The notes under the pieces are model-generated. The model saw only the letters and a list, made by a program, of their open reading frames with translations, was not told the DNA's origin and did no database searches. Shown here piece by piece: positions 1 through 6,473 of a stretch of DNA of 8,408 bases. The translations under genes and the position numbers were made by a program. The first letter of the stretch is position 1, and each line of letters opens with the position of its first letter. Source of the stretch: CAZUCD01 sp964618855 (GTDB lineage Bacteria; Sumerlaeota; Sumerlaeia; SLMS01; JANRJK01); assembly GCA_964618855.1 (NCBI GenBank), contig CAZUCD010000155.1, positions 1 to 8,408 of the forward strand, read 5' to 3'.

Positions 1-58
1 TTAGAACGCCGGCCTGTCACGCCGGAGGTCGCGGGTTCGAGTCCCGTCGCTCCCGCCA
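1..58 (+). tRNA. tRNA-Asp (anticodon GTC), 5' end cut by the window edge
   Basis: This is the 3' three quarters of an aspartate tRNA. What remains is the end of the D arm (GAAC at 4-7), a perfect five-pair anticodon stem (9-13 with 21-25) around the loop CTGTCAC with anticodon GTC at 16-18, a short variable loop (26-30), a T stem (31-35 with 43-47, one G-U pair) around the loop TTCGAGT, the 3' acceptor strand CGCTCCC (48-54), discriminator G55 and an encoded CCA tail (56-58). About 19 bases of the 5' acceptor strand and D arm lie outside the window. Discriminator G and anticodon GTC together fit tRNA-Asp. Confidence 0.96.
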
Positions 59-112
59 CTCCCCCCTCCCCCGGGATGGGGACGAATGGCCACCGCCGAC
101 AATCACCACGAG

Positions 113-135
113 CCGGGCTGATTCCATCGGCCCGG
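113..135 (+). terminator. Leader hairpin between tRNA-Asp and terC; terminator or leader-RNA element
   Basis: A nine-pair stem (CCGGGCTGA at 113-121 with TCGGCCCGG at 127-135, one G-T pair) closes on the five-base loop TTCCA. Three weak pairs (110-112 with 136-138) can extend it. It is followed by a broken T-rich stretch (TTTCGCATTTC, 136-146). It could end tRNA transcription. It could also be part of a structured leader of the downstream terC gene, because it ends only 31 bases before the terC start. The poor T tract makes a classical intrinsic terminator uncertain. Confidence 0.45.
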
Positions 136-166
136 TTTCGCATTTCAAGGACCTTCCCGCTCCCGC

Positions 167-1123
167 ATGATTCCCGTCTACGTCGGCTTTGTGCTCCTCG
201 TCCTGGTCCTCGTGACGCTGGACCTGAAGCTGCTGCACCGCCGCGACTCGGAAGTCACGATGGGGACCGCGCTGAAGTGGGTGGCGGTTTGGGTGGGCCT
301 CGGACTCGCCTTCAACGTGGCGATCTACTTCATGTACGAGCACCACTGGCGCGGCCTGGGGAAGGCGCCCAACGTGGTGCTCACCGGCGGGCAGGCGGCC
401 ATCCAGTTCCTCACCGCGTACCTGGTCGAGGAATCCCTGAGCGTCGACAACATGTTCGTCTTCGCGGTGATCTTCAACTACTTCCGCGTGCCGCTCAAGT
501 ACCAGCACCGCGTGCTCTTTTGGGGCATCGTGGGGGCGCTGGTCATGCGCGGGATCATGATCGCGATCGGCACCGCCCTGATCCAGTCCCTCGACTGGAT
601 CATCTACGTCTTTGGCGGCATCCTGCTCTGGACGGCGTGGAAGATGTTCCGGTCCGGGGAGGACTCGGTCGAACCGATGAAGAACCCGCTGGTCAAGCTA
701 GCCCGGCGCCTGATCCCGATGTCGGAGGACTACCACGAGGACCGGTTCACGACGATCATCGACGGCAGGAAGTACGCGACGCCGCTCTTCATCGTGCTGC
801 TCGTGATCGAGAGCACGGACGTGCTGTTCGCGGTGGACTCGATTCCTGCGGTCTTCGGGGTGACGCACGACCCGTTCATCGTGTTCACGTCGAACATCTT
901 CGCAATCCTGGGGCTGCGCGCGCTGTATTTTGCCCTTGCGGGCGTGCTGGACTCGTTCAAGTACCTCAAGACGGCGCTGGTGGTCCTGCTCGCCTTCATC
1001 GGCGTCAAGATGCTGGCGAGCGGGCACTACCACATGCCGCCGCTGGTTTCGCTCGGGATCGTGTTCGCGATCCTCGGCACGGGGATTGGCGCGTCGATTT
1101 GGGCTGGGCGAACCAAGCCGTAG
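167..1123 (+). CDS. TerC/Alx-family integral membrane protein, probable metal (Mn2+) exporter
   Basis: This 318-residue polytopic membrane protein has the length and motif set of the TerC/Alx/YkoY family. About nine hydrophobic segments are visible, including roughly residues 3-21, 38-56, 76-103, 115-136, 143-160, 205-226, 240-261, 268-284 and 293-312. The family's acidic membrane motifs are intact: EESLSVDNMF (88-97, with E88, E89, D94, N95) and ESTDVLFAVDSIPA (215-228, with E215, D218, D224), followed by SNIFAILGLRALYF (242-255). The long loop at about 162-204 is charged. Members such as E. coli Alx are linked to manganese export, others to tellurite resistance or to loading metal onto secreted enzymes. 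The specific substrate here is inferred. An AAGGA at 147-151 is the only Shine-Dalgarno-like sequence and lies 15 bases from the ATG, which is long. No alternative upstream start fits, and the protein begins directly with its first membrane helix. The gene ends 27 bases from the convergent DinB stop codon. Confidence 0.93.
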   Translation: MIPVYVGFVLLVLVLVTLDLKLLHRRDSEVTMGTALKWVAVWVGLGLAFNVAIYFMYEHHWRGLGKAPNVVLTGGQAAIQFLTAYLVEESLSVDNMFVFAVIFNYFRVPLKYQHRVLFWGIVGALVMRGIMIAIGTALIQSLDWIIYVFGGILLWTAWKMFRSGEDSVEPMKNPLVKLARRLIPMSEDYHEDRFTTIIDGRKYATPLFIVLLVIESTDVLFAVDSIPAVFGVTHDPFIVFTSNIFAILGLRALYFALAGVLDSFKYLKTALVVLLAFIGVKMLASGHYHMPPLVSLGIVFAILGTGIGASIWAGRTKP

Positions 1124-1128
1124 ATGCC

Positions 1129-1148
1129 GGGGGCGCGGAGCGCCGCCC
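1129..1148. terminator. GC-rich hairpin between convergent stop codons
   Basis: GGGGGCGC (1129-1136) pairs with GCGCC (1140-1144) and, after one bulged G (1145), with CCC (1146-1148), leaving a three-base loop. It sits exactly between the TAG of terC and the minus-strand TGA of the DinB gene, so it could shield both genes from read-through. Neither strand has a following T tract, so intrinsic termination is unproven. Confidence 0.4.
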
Positions 1149-1150
1149 CG

Positions 1151-1648
1151 TCAGTTCCTCGCCCTCGCCACCCACCCCGGAGCGGATTCCGTGCGCTGCC
1201 GGAGGATGAGGTTCAGCTGCGCGGCGTGGTGCTGGACGTGCCGCATGTTGTAGAGGTGCAGCTCCGTTCGGCTGAAGTCCATCCACGCGGACTTGAAGCG
1301 CTCCGCGGCGCGCTCGGGCGTGAAGTTCGCCAGGGCTGCGCGCGCCTTTGCCCGCGTGTGCGCGAGGTACGCCAACAGCTCCGCCGGGGCATAGACCCTC
1401 GCCGGCAGCACGCCCTCCGGGTCCATTTCCTCCATGCCGAACGGGGCGGGCGGGGCGAAACCCTCGGGTTTCTCCGACAGGTAGTAGTCGGTCCAGAAGA
1501 TCGCATGGTGCGCGATGCACCAGAATTCGTGGAATCCCGGCTTGTCTCCCCAGACTTCCGCCGGGCACGCGCGGATCGCCGCCTCCAGCGTGTCGATGGC
1601 TGCGCCAAACTGGTTCCAGAGGATGTCTCCGAGGGGCTCGCTGGACAT
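1151..1648 (-). CDS. DinB-family (four-helix-bundle, putative metal-dependent) protein
   Basis: This 165-residue soluble protein fits the DinB/YfiT-like fold: about four amphipathic helices, no signal peptide and no membrane segment. The expected metal-binding histidines are present. One lies in the second helix (FWCIAHHAIFW, H47 or H48) and two in the last helix in an HxxxH arrangement (MRHVQHHAAQLN, H137 and H141, with H140 between). Some family members are thiol (bacillithiol or mycothiol) transferases, and many are uncharacterised and damage- or stress-linked, so the reaction here cannot be named. The chosen ATG has GGAG eight bases upstream. An alternative in-frame ATG at 1684 also has a GGAG (five bases away) and would add twelve residues that look unlike family members, so 1648 is preferred but not certain. 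It is a monocistronic gene divergent from the kinase operon and convergent with terC. It is unrelated to DNA polymerase IV, which is also called DinB in E. coli. Confidence 0.85.
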   Translation of the reverse strand: MSSEPLGDILWNQFGAAIDTLEAAIRACPAEVWGDKPGFHEFWCIAHHAIFWTDYYLSEKPEGFAPPAPFGMEEMDPEGVLPARVYAPAELLAYLAHTRAKARAALANFTPERAAERFKSAWMDFSRTELHLYNMRHVQHHAAQLNLILRQRTESAPGWVARARN

Positions 1649-1743
1649 GGCGAAGGCTCCGTGGAATTGGGCATTGATCGGCATATGAACTCCGCCGCAT
1701 CCATGCGGAAGGCCGCGGCGCTCAGGATGGACTGCTGCAACGG

Positions 1744-1771
1744 TTGCCCGGGCGCAATGGGTTGCGGGCAA
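1744..1771. promoter_or_regulatory. Dyad symmetry in the divergent DinB / kinase intergenic region
   Basis: TTGCCCG (1744-1750) is repeated inverted as CGGGCAA (1765-1771), separated by 14 bases. Nested inside is a second, shorter dyad, CGCAA (1753-1757) with TTGCG (1762-1766). The element lies in the 190-base gap between the divergent DinB and kinase genes, about 70 bases upstream of the kinase start. It could be an operator for one or both genes. Chance is possible in such GC-rich DNA. No convincing sigma-70 -35/-10 pair was seen in the rest of this gap. Confidence 0.3.
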
Positions 1772-1828
1772 ATGGCGCCAAGCGGGGAGGCTGCCGGGGC
1801 GGGGCTTCCGCGCACGGACCTGAGTCCC

Positions 1829-1833
1829 GGAGG
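1829..1833 (+). promoter_or_regulatory. Ribosome binding site of the histidine kinase gene
   Basis: GGAGG stands five bases before the ATG at 1839. This favours ATG 1839 over the GTG immediately before it at 1836, which would leave only two bases of spacing. Confidence 0.75.
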
Positions 1834-1838
1834 AAGTG

Positions 1839-3641
1839 ATGAAACTACGTGGTTGGTTCCTCTCGTTTTCCGGCATACTGCTGGTCCTGTCGGCTGTGAT
1901 GGCGGGGCTCGCGGCTGCACGCCGGGGGGAGGCGCGCCAGAGCAGGCTCCTGGTGGAGAATGAGTGGAGCGAGTCGCTGATGGTGCTGGCCGCGCACTCC
2001 CTCATGATCGACCTGCACGACATTGCGTCGAGCGCTCTGCTGGAGGAGGTCCCGCTGCCGTCCACGGCGCGGGCAAAACTCGAGGCGGCGCACGTCCTGA
2101 CGGGGCGGCTGCACGAACTGGCCCTCCTCGACACCGGGGGCATGAGCGTCAGCGCCGAGGAGATCGATGCCATCGGGGTGCTCCAATCGAGCCACGCTGC
2201 GATGGAGTCCCTGATCGCGCGGGCCGAGGGGCGTCCCATCACCGAGTCGCGCGAAGACCTTGAGGTGCTCCTGCGGGAGTCCGAGAGGTCGATCCGGGCG
2301 TTTGGCGCCTTTCAATCGGGCATCCAGGACGAGGTGGAGGCGGCGCTCGGGGACCTGCGCCAGCGTGAGGCGGAGCTCGAGTCGACCATCGTGGGCGGGG
2401 TCGTCGCGGTGCTCTTCCTTATCGTGGCCGCATGGGTTGCGGTGGCCCTGGGCATCATCCGCCCCATCCTCCAGCTCGAGCGCTCGGCGCGCAGCATCCA
2501 GGCCCACCGGTTCGATGTGCCGGCCTCGTTCAGCGCAGTCGGTGAGCTCGGGGCCCTCGGGGACGCCTTCCGGGAAATGGCCGCGGAGATCCACTCCTTC
2601 ACGACCGACCTCGAACGCATCGTCGCGGAGAGGACGTCGGAGTTGGAGACCTCGCGCTCGCACCTGCGGTTCATGCTGGAGCGGCTCCCCGACGCGGTCG
2701 CGCTGCTCGCCGGGGACGGGAGGATCCTCGCGTCGAACTCGGCTTACACACGCCTGTTCGGAGGGGGGCGGCAGCCGGCTTCCCGCGACGACCTGCCCCA
2801 CACGGAGCAGGGCTACCGTCGCGTGGTGCTGCCCGACGGGCGCCCCCGCCTCCTGGACCTGCACCGCTACCGGGTGGAGGACGGCGAGGGCGCCCTCGAG
2901 TACGCGCGCGACGTGACGCGCGTCGCAGAGGCCGAGTCCGCCCTCGCGGCCTCGCAGAAGCTCGCCGCGATCGGCACGCTCTCGTCCGCCGTCGCGCACG
3001 AGATCAACAACCCGCTCACCGCCATAGGCGCAGCGGCCGAGGGGCTGATCGACCGGATGAACGAATCCGGCGAGGAGGGCATCCAGCGCGAGTACCTCGA
3101 GATGATCGTGCGCGAGGTGTACCGCTGCAAGGAGGTGACGGACCGCCTGCTCAACGTGCTGCGCCGGCGCTCCGACGCGCGGGGCGAGGTCTCGGTCGGC
3201 GAGGTGGTGCAGGAGTGCCTGCTGCTGGCGCGGCCGCTTTTGCAGAAGCGGGGAGTCGAGCCCGAGATCACCGTGGCGGGGGACGACTCGCTGGAGACAG
3301 TCCCGGATGCCGTGCACGGGATCGTGCTGAATCTCCTGATGAACGCCTCTGAGGCCTGCACCGCGGGTGGGCGGGTGTGGATCGACGTGCGGGGGGAGCC
3401 GGACCGCATCGTGGTCGAGGTGCGGGACAACGGCGTGGGCATTGCGCCGGCGGACTTGGAGCGCGTGTTCGAGCCCTTCTACACCAGACGGCAGTCCGGG
3501 GCGGGTACCGGGCTGGGCCTGTTCATCTGCCAGAGCCAGGCGGCGGCCCTCGGCGGGACGCTCGTTGCCGCCAGCCCGGGCGAAGGGCAGGGTGCCACGT
3601 TCCGCCTCGACCTCCCCCGCCGGAAACCCATCCCCTCATGA
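1839..3641 (+). CDS. Membrane sensor histidine kinase (HAMP-PAS-HisKA-HATPase), NtrB/ZraS-like
   Basis: This 600-residue sensor kinase should autophosphorylate on a histidine and pass the phosphate to the regulator encoded next. Domains in order: membrane helix 1 (about 5-27); a periplasmic region of about 155 residues that looks almost wholly helical, without a recognisable ligand-binding family (28-183); membrane helix 2 (about 184-207); HAMP (about 208-260); a coiled-coil linker (about 255-280); a compact PAS-like domain (about 275-362); HisKA with H-box AVAHEINNPLTAIG and phosphoacceptor H387; and HATPase_c with N-box around N498-N502, G1 DNGVGI (530-535), F-box FEPFY (544-548) and G2 GTGLGL (556-561). 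All catalytic motifs are intact. The H-box type resembles NtrB/ZraS kinases, which usually pair with sigma-54 activators, and the downstream gene is one. The stop codon lies 16 bases before that gene's start, so the two form an operon. The signal sensed is not evident; a helical periplasmic bundle suggests an envelope or small-ligand signal. Confidence 0.95.
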   Translation: MKLRGWFLSFSGILLVLSAVMAGLAAARRGEARQSRLLVENEWSESLMVLAAHSLMIDLHDIASSALLEEVPLPSTARAKLEAAHVLTGRLHELALLDTGGMSVSAEEIDAIGVLQSSHAAMESLIARAEGRPITESREDLEVLLRESERSIRAFGAFQSGIQDEVEAALGDLRQREAELESTIVGGVVAVLFLIVAAWVAVALGIIRPILQLERSARSIQAHRFDVPASFSAVGELGALGDAFREMAAEIHSFTTDLERIVAERTSELETSRSHLRFMLERLPDAVALLAGDGRILASNSAYTRLFGGGRQPASRDDLPHTEQGYRRVVLPDGRPRLLDLHRYRVEDGEGALEYARDVTRVAEAESALAASQKLAAIGTLSSAVAHEINNPLTAIGAAAEGLIDRMNESGEEGIQREYLEMIVREVYRCKEVTDRLLNVLRRRSDARGEVSVGEVVQECLLLARPLLQKRGVEPEITVAGDDSLETVPDAVHGIVLNLLMNASEACTAGGRVWIDVRGEPDRIVVEVRDNGVGIAPADLERVFEPFYTRRQSGAGTGLGLFICQSQAAALGGTLVAASPGEGQGATFRLDLPRRKPIPS

Positions 3642-3644
3642 CCC

Positions 3645-3649
3645 GGGAG
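3645..3649 (+). promoter_or_regulatory. Ribosome binding site fixing the GTG start of the response regulator
   Basis: GGGAG lies eight bases before the GTG at 3658. The only nearby ATG, at 3638, overlaps the kinase stop codon and runs into TGA after seven codons, so GTG 3658 is the plausible start. Confidence 0.7.
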
Positions 3650-3657
3650 TTCCCACC

Positions 3658-5031
3658 GTGAACACGAGCCCCGCCAATCTCCGCGTCCTGCTGGTGGACG
3701 ACGAGGCAACCATCCGAACCGTGTTCGGAAAGGAACTCGCGCGCATCGGATTTGAGGTGACGACGGCAGAGAACGCCGAAGCCGCGCGCCGGCTCCTCGA
3801 CGGGGGGGATTTCGACGCCGTGGTGCTCGACATCCGCATGCCGGGGATGTCCGGGGAGGAGTTCCTCCCGGAGGTGCGCAGGAAGCACCCGACGATGCCC
3901 GTGATCATCCTGACGGGGCACGCGAACGTGGAACTCGCCGCGGGGCTCATGCGCGACGGGGCGTGCGACCTGCTGACGAAGCCTTGCACGGTCCGGCAAT
4001 TGGCCGCCGCGCTGGAACGCGCCGCCGAACGCGAGCACCTGAGGGCGGCGACACGGACGCTGACGAACTTCGTCCGGGCGGCGGAGGAGCCCGAGCGCCC
4101 GGTCTACGAGTCGGAGTCCATGCGGCGCGCGCTCGCCATGGTCGCCAAGGTGGCCGGGACGGACGAGCCGGTGCTCATCGCCGGGGAGAGCGGGGTGGGG
4201 AAGGAACTGTTCGCGCACGAGATACGAAGGCTCGGCTCGCGCGCGTCGGGTCCCTTCATCGCCGTGAACTGCGCCGCGATATCGGCGACGCTCCTGGAGA
4301 GCGAACTATTCGGGCACGAGAAGGGCTCCTTCAGCGGTGCCACCGAGCGCCGCATCGGGTTCTTCGAGATGGCCGACAAGGGGACGATCTTCCTGGACGA
4401 AATCGGGGACATGGCGCTGGACATGCAGGCGAAGCTGCTGCGCGTCCTTCAGTCCGGCGAATACTGGCGCGTCGGCGGAGCGCGCGCGCTGCGGGCGGAT
4501 GTGCGGCTGGTCGCCGCGACGAACCGGGACCTGCACGCAGCGTGCGCCGCGGGGAGGTTCCGGGAGGACCTGCTTTACCGGATCAACACGATTGTCATCG
4601 AGGTGCCGCCGCTGCGGGACCGGCCCGAGGACGTGGCACTCCTGGCCCGGCACTTTGCGGCGCAGGCCAGGAGGACCGGTGGCCCGGCGGGAATCACTCC
4701 AGCGGCGCTGGACGCCCTGCGGGGACACCTTTGGCCGGGCAACGTGCGGGAGCTGCGCAACGCCATCCGCCGCGCCGCCATCCTGTGCGAGGGCGCGAAC
4801 ATCGACTTGGCGGACCTGCCGCCCGCCATTTTCAGGGATGCGCCATCTGATGCCCGCCAAGAAGCCCCGGTGGATGCGTCGCTCACCCTGGAGGAGGTCG
4901 AGAAGCGCCACATCCTCGGGGTCCTGAAGGCGAACGGGGGCAACAAGGCGAAGGCGGCGCGCTCGCTCGGCGTCGCCGTGAAGACCATCTACAACAAGCT
5001 CGAGTCCTGGGGGATCGAGTCCGCGGACTGA
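3658..5031 (+). CDS. NtrC-family sigma-54-dependent response regulator (REC-AAA+-Fis HTH)
   Basis: This 457-residue regulator has the standard NtrC layout and length. The receiver domain (about 7-125) has acidic pocket D14-D15, phosphoacceptor D58 (VVLDIRMP), T86 and K108. The AAA+ domain (about 150-375) has Walker A GESGVGKE (176-183), Walker B GTIFLDEIGD (242-251), the REDLLYRIN arginine segment (302-310) and the C-terminal WPGNVRELRN box (359-368). A Fis-type helix-turn-helix (about 410-450) has GGNKAKAARSLGV and a recognition helix near VKTIYNKLES. Upon phosphorylation such proteins form rings that hydrolyse ATP to open promoters bound by sigma-54 RNA polymerase. The sigma-54-contacting loop, normally GAFTGA, reads GSFSGA (223-228). 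The central threonine is replaced by serine, a conservative change likely to keep activity. The cognate kinase gene ends 16 bases upstream. A sigma-54-like promoter follows about 100 bases downstream, in front of the cupin gene, and is a plausible target. Confidence 0.96.
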   Translation: MNTSPANLRVLLVDDEATIRTVFGKELARIGFEVTTAENAEAARRLLDGGDFDAVVLDIRMPGMSGEEFLPEVRRKHPTMPVIILTGHANVELAAGLMRDGACDLLTKPCTVRQLAAALERAAEREHLRAATRTLTNFVRAAEEPERPVYESESMRRALAMVAKVAGTDEPVLIAGESGVGKELFAHEIRRLGSRASGPFIAVNCAAISATLLESELFGHEKGSFSGATERRIGFFEMADKGTIFLDEIGDMALDMQAKLLRVLQSGEYWRVGGARALRADVRLVAATNRDLHAACAAGRFREDLLYRINTIVIEVPPLRDRPEDVALLARHFAAQARRTGGPAGITPAALDALRGHLWPGNVRELRNAIRRAAILCEGANIDLADLPPAIFRDAPSDARQEAPVDASLTLEEVEKRHILGVLKANGGNKAKAARSLGVAVKTIYNKLESWGIESAD

Positions 5032-5084
5032 TCCAGGCGGCCGTGCATTTTTTCCAGCCCACGGGCAGGGCGTGCAGGGTGGCC

Positions 5085-5111
5085 CACCGGAACAGTCTGG
5101 ATTCACCGGAA
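5085..5111 (+). repeat. Direct repeat CACCGGAA upstream of the cupin promoter; possible activator site
   Basis: CACCGGAA occurs at 5085-5092 and again at 5104-5111, 19 bases apart start to start, roughly two helical turns. Both copies lie about 45 to 71 bases upstream of the start point predicted from the sigma-54-like promoter. That is closer than most enhancer sites for NtrC-type activators, but such positions are known. Binding by the neighbouring regulator is speculation. Confidence 0.3.
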
Positions 5112-5129
5112 ACTCCGACGGATTGGCGC

Positions 5130-5145
5130 GGGCACGCAAGTTGCC
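5130..5145 (+). promoter_or_regulatory. Sigma-54 (RpoN) type promoter in front of the cupin gene
   Basis: The sequence GGGCACG-CAAG-TTGCC matches the sigma-54 consensus TGGCACG-N4-TTGCW at all positions but the first and last. The invariant core is exact: GG at 5131-5132, ten bases, then GC at 5143-5144. Transcription would start near 5156, leaving a leader of about 36 bases before the cupin ATG at 5192. It lies outside coding sequence, points toward the cupin and directly follows a gene for a sigma-54 activator. No other equally good match was seen in the intergenic DNA of the window. Confidence 0.65.
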
Positions 5146-5191
5146 CCAACGTCGGGCCAAGGTCGGCCCAATCCCCGGCGTGCCCTCCCCG

Positions 5192-5650
5192 ATGCGCGAA
5201 GAGACCTGCGATTCCCAAGATGGAACAGCCCCGCGTTCGCTCCTGCTCCGGCATGCGGATGCCCCGCTGTTTCCCGTGGAGCGGGGTCGTCTTCGGGGGC
5301 TGAGGCATCGCACGATCGCGGGTGAGGGCCAGGGCGCGCGCGAGCTGTCGCTCTGGGCGGAGGAACATCTCCCCGGCCTTCTCATCCCCGCGCACTGGCA
5401 CGATTGCGAGGAGATCCTCACCGTCATCTCCGGGCGCATCCTGGCATTCGTCGGCGACTTCCACACGGCGGTGGGGCCGGGCGAGAGCCTGCTCGTGCCG
5501 GCCGGGGCGCGCCACGGCTACGAGGTCATCTCGCCCGAGGCGGTCCGGCTGCTCGTCGTGTTCGCCTCGCCGCGCCCGCTCCTGTTCCTCGAGGACGGGC
5601 AGCCTGCGGCCCCGCCCTGGGAGGAGGCCGCCCACGCCGCGGAGGGATGA
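5192..5650 (+). CDS. Single-domain cupin protein
   Basis: This 152-residue protein has one complete cupin beta-barrel. Cupin motif 1 is textbook: G62, five residues, H68-W-H70, three residues, E74, six residues, G81. Motif 2 is nearly so: G97, five residues, P103-A-G105, two residues, H108, with valine instead of the usual final asparagine. H68, H70, E74 and H108 would bind one metal ion. There is no signal peptide or DNA-binding region, so it is a cytoplasmic metal-binding small cupin; enzyme or ligand-sensor roles are both possible and the substrate is unknown. The start is uncertain. The ATG at 5192 lacks a Shine-Dalgarno sequence, and the open frame extends upstream past a GTG at 5180. 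ATG 5192 is chosen because it lies downstream of the predicted sigma-54 start point (about 5156) and leaves a normal N-terminal strand before the barrel. The tail after about residue 135 is poorly conserved in appearance. Confidence 0.82.
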   Translation: MREETCDSQDGTAPRSLLLRHADAPLFPVERGRLRGLRHRTIAGEGQGARELSLWAEEHLPGLLIPAHWHDCEEILTVISGRILAFVGDFHTAVGPGESLLVPAGARHGYEVISPEAVRLLVVFASPRPLLFLEDGQPAAPPWEEAAHAAEG

Positions 5651-5744
5651 CGCCAGTGCTCCGTCCGGGCGGACTCCGCTGGTCGTCCGTTGATTCGTGG
5701 GTCATGGAGGACGACAGCCTGCCCGACGCCGGCCGGAAGGCTCG

Positions 5745-6458
5745 CTAGCGCCCACCCACCAGATGTTCGCGGTAGGCCCACCCAAGCGCCGCCGACGTCA
5801 GGTTCATCCCCGCATGGATCGCCACCGCGGGCAGGAGGCTCCCCGTGGATGCGTACGCGAGGGCAAGGACGACGCCGAAGGCCCCGGTCTTCGCAATGCC
5901 GTCGCGCCCCTGGTATCCGTGGCACATGCCGAAGACCGCGCTCGAGACAAGCACCGCGAGCCATGCAGGCATGACGCACTCCAGATAGGGGAGCATGAAC
6001 GCACGGAACAGGAGTTCCTCCGCGAGGGCGGCAGGTGGGACGACGAGGGCGAAGGCCACCATGTCCGCCCGCGTGCGGGGCAGGAGCGCGGCGAGGGGCC
6101 CCTCGAACGACGCGACCACGTGCGGGCGCAGCCATTCCCGGAACGGGGGGACGAGGCGTGCCGCGGCCAGCACGCCCGCGCACAGCACGCAGAATCCGAC
6201 GGCACCCCACGCGCCCCAGGCCGCATGCTGCCCCGCCGGCAGGCGAAATCCCAGCGCATCAAATCCGCGTCCCCGAAGCGGCCAATACGTCAGCAGCGCA
6301 AGCGTCGGGAGCAGCAGCATGCCGAGCGAGAGCGCGTAGGTGCGGGGCCGGGATACGCCGCGCATGTCCCCGTGCGCCGCGGGCTGGAGCAGCACGAGCA
6401 GCGGAATCGCCCCGGCAACGATGGCGAAGAAAACATGGTCGGCCAGCCCCGGGTTCAT
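5745..6458 (-). CDS. CPBP-family (CAAX/Abi-type) intramembrane glutamic endopeptidase
   Basis: This 237-residue membrane protein has about seven hydrophobic segments (roughly 8-24, 42-60, 80-102, 131-146, 163-178, 191-204, 207-226). The three CPBP signature motifs are all present in the C-terminal half: EELLFR (E147, E148, R152), FGMCH (F176, G177, H180) and HAGMN (H215, N219). These match the catalytic glutamates and metal- or water-positioning histidines of the Rce1-like fold, so it should be active. Bacterial members act as proteases in immunity to self-made bacteriocins, in peptide maturation or as membrane scaffolds; the substrate here is not evident and no bacteriocin gene is visible nearby. 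The ATG lies 15 bases after the stop codon of the upstream Uup-type gene, so the two are probably cotranscribed. The only SD-like sequence, AGGA, overlaps that stop codon and is about 13 bases from the ATG, suggesting translational coupling. Confidence 0.9.
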   Translation of the reverse strand: MNPGLADHVFFAIVAGAIPLLVLLQPAAHGDMRGVSRPRTYALSLGMLLLPTLALLTYWPLRGRGFDALGFRLPAGQHAAWGAWGAVGFCVLCAGVLAAARLVPPFREWLRPHVVASFEGPLAALLPRTRADMVAFALVVPPAALAEELLFRAFMLPYLECVMPAWLAVLVSSAVFGMCHGYQGRDGIAKTGAFGVVLALAYASTGSLLPAVAIHAGMNLTSAALGWAYREHLVGGR

Positions 6459-6473
6459 CGCGCGCTGCGGATC

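Noticed and set aside
76..1209. A 377-codon open frame overlapping terC in another + frame
   Set aside because: The product is an arginine/glycine/proline-rich shadow without recognisable motifs; the terC frame is unambiguous.
1649..2242. The open frame of the DinB gene extends far upstream, into the kinase gene
   Set aside because: The extension beyond 1684 runs antisense to the kinase gene and looks unlike DinB proteins. Two good ribosome sites at 1648 and 1684 define much shorter starts.
1845..3317. A 490-codon open frame antisense to the histidine kinase
   Set aside because: High-GC coding DNA commonly leaves the opposite strand open. The predicted product is arginine-, histidine- and proline-rich, low in complexity, and shows no domain, while the + strand frame has every kinase motif.
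5041..5064. T6 run (5048-5053) after the regulator gene as an intrinsic terminator
   Set aside because: The T run is not preceded by a stable stem. The only pairing (CCGTG with CACGG) encloses the T run in a 14-base loop, which is the wrong geometry.
5043..5303. A possible small 86-residue protein in the regulator-cupin gap
   Set aside because: It lacks a ribosome site, has shadow-like composition, overlaps the promoter candidate and runs into the cupin gene in another frame.
5396..5411. TGGCACG at 5396 as a second sigma-54 promoter
   Set aside because: It lies inside the cupin coding region, over the metal-binding motif, and has no GC at the required distance.
5663..5674. GTCC-GGGC-GGAC hairpin between the convergent cupin and CPBP genes as a terminator
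   Set aside because: Only four base pairs and no T tract on either strand; too weak to call.
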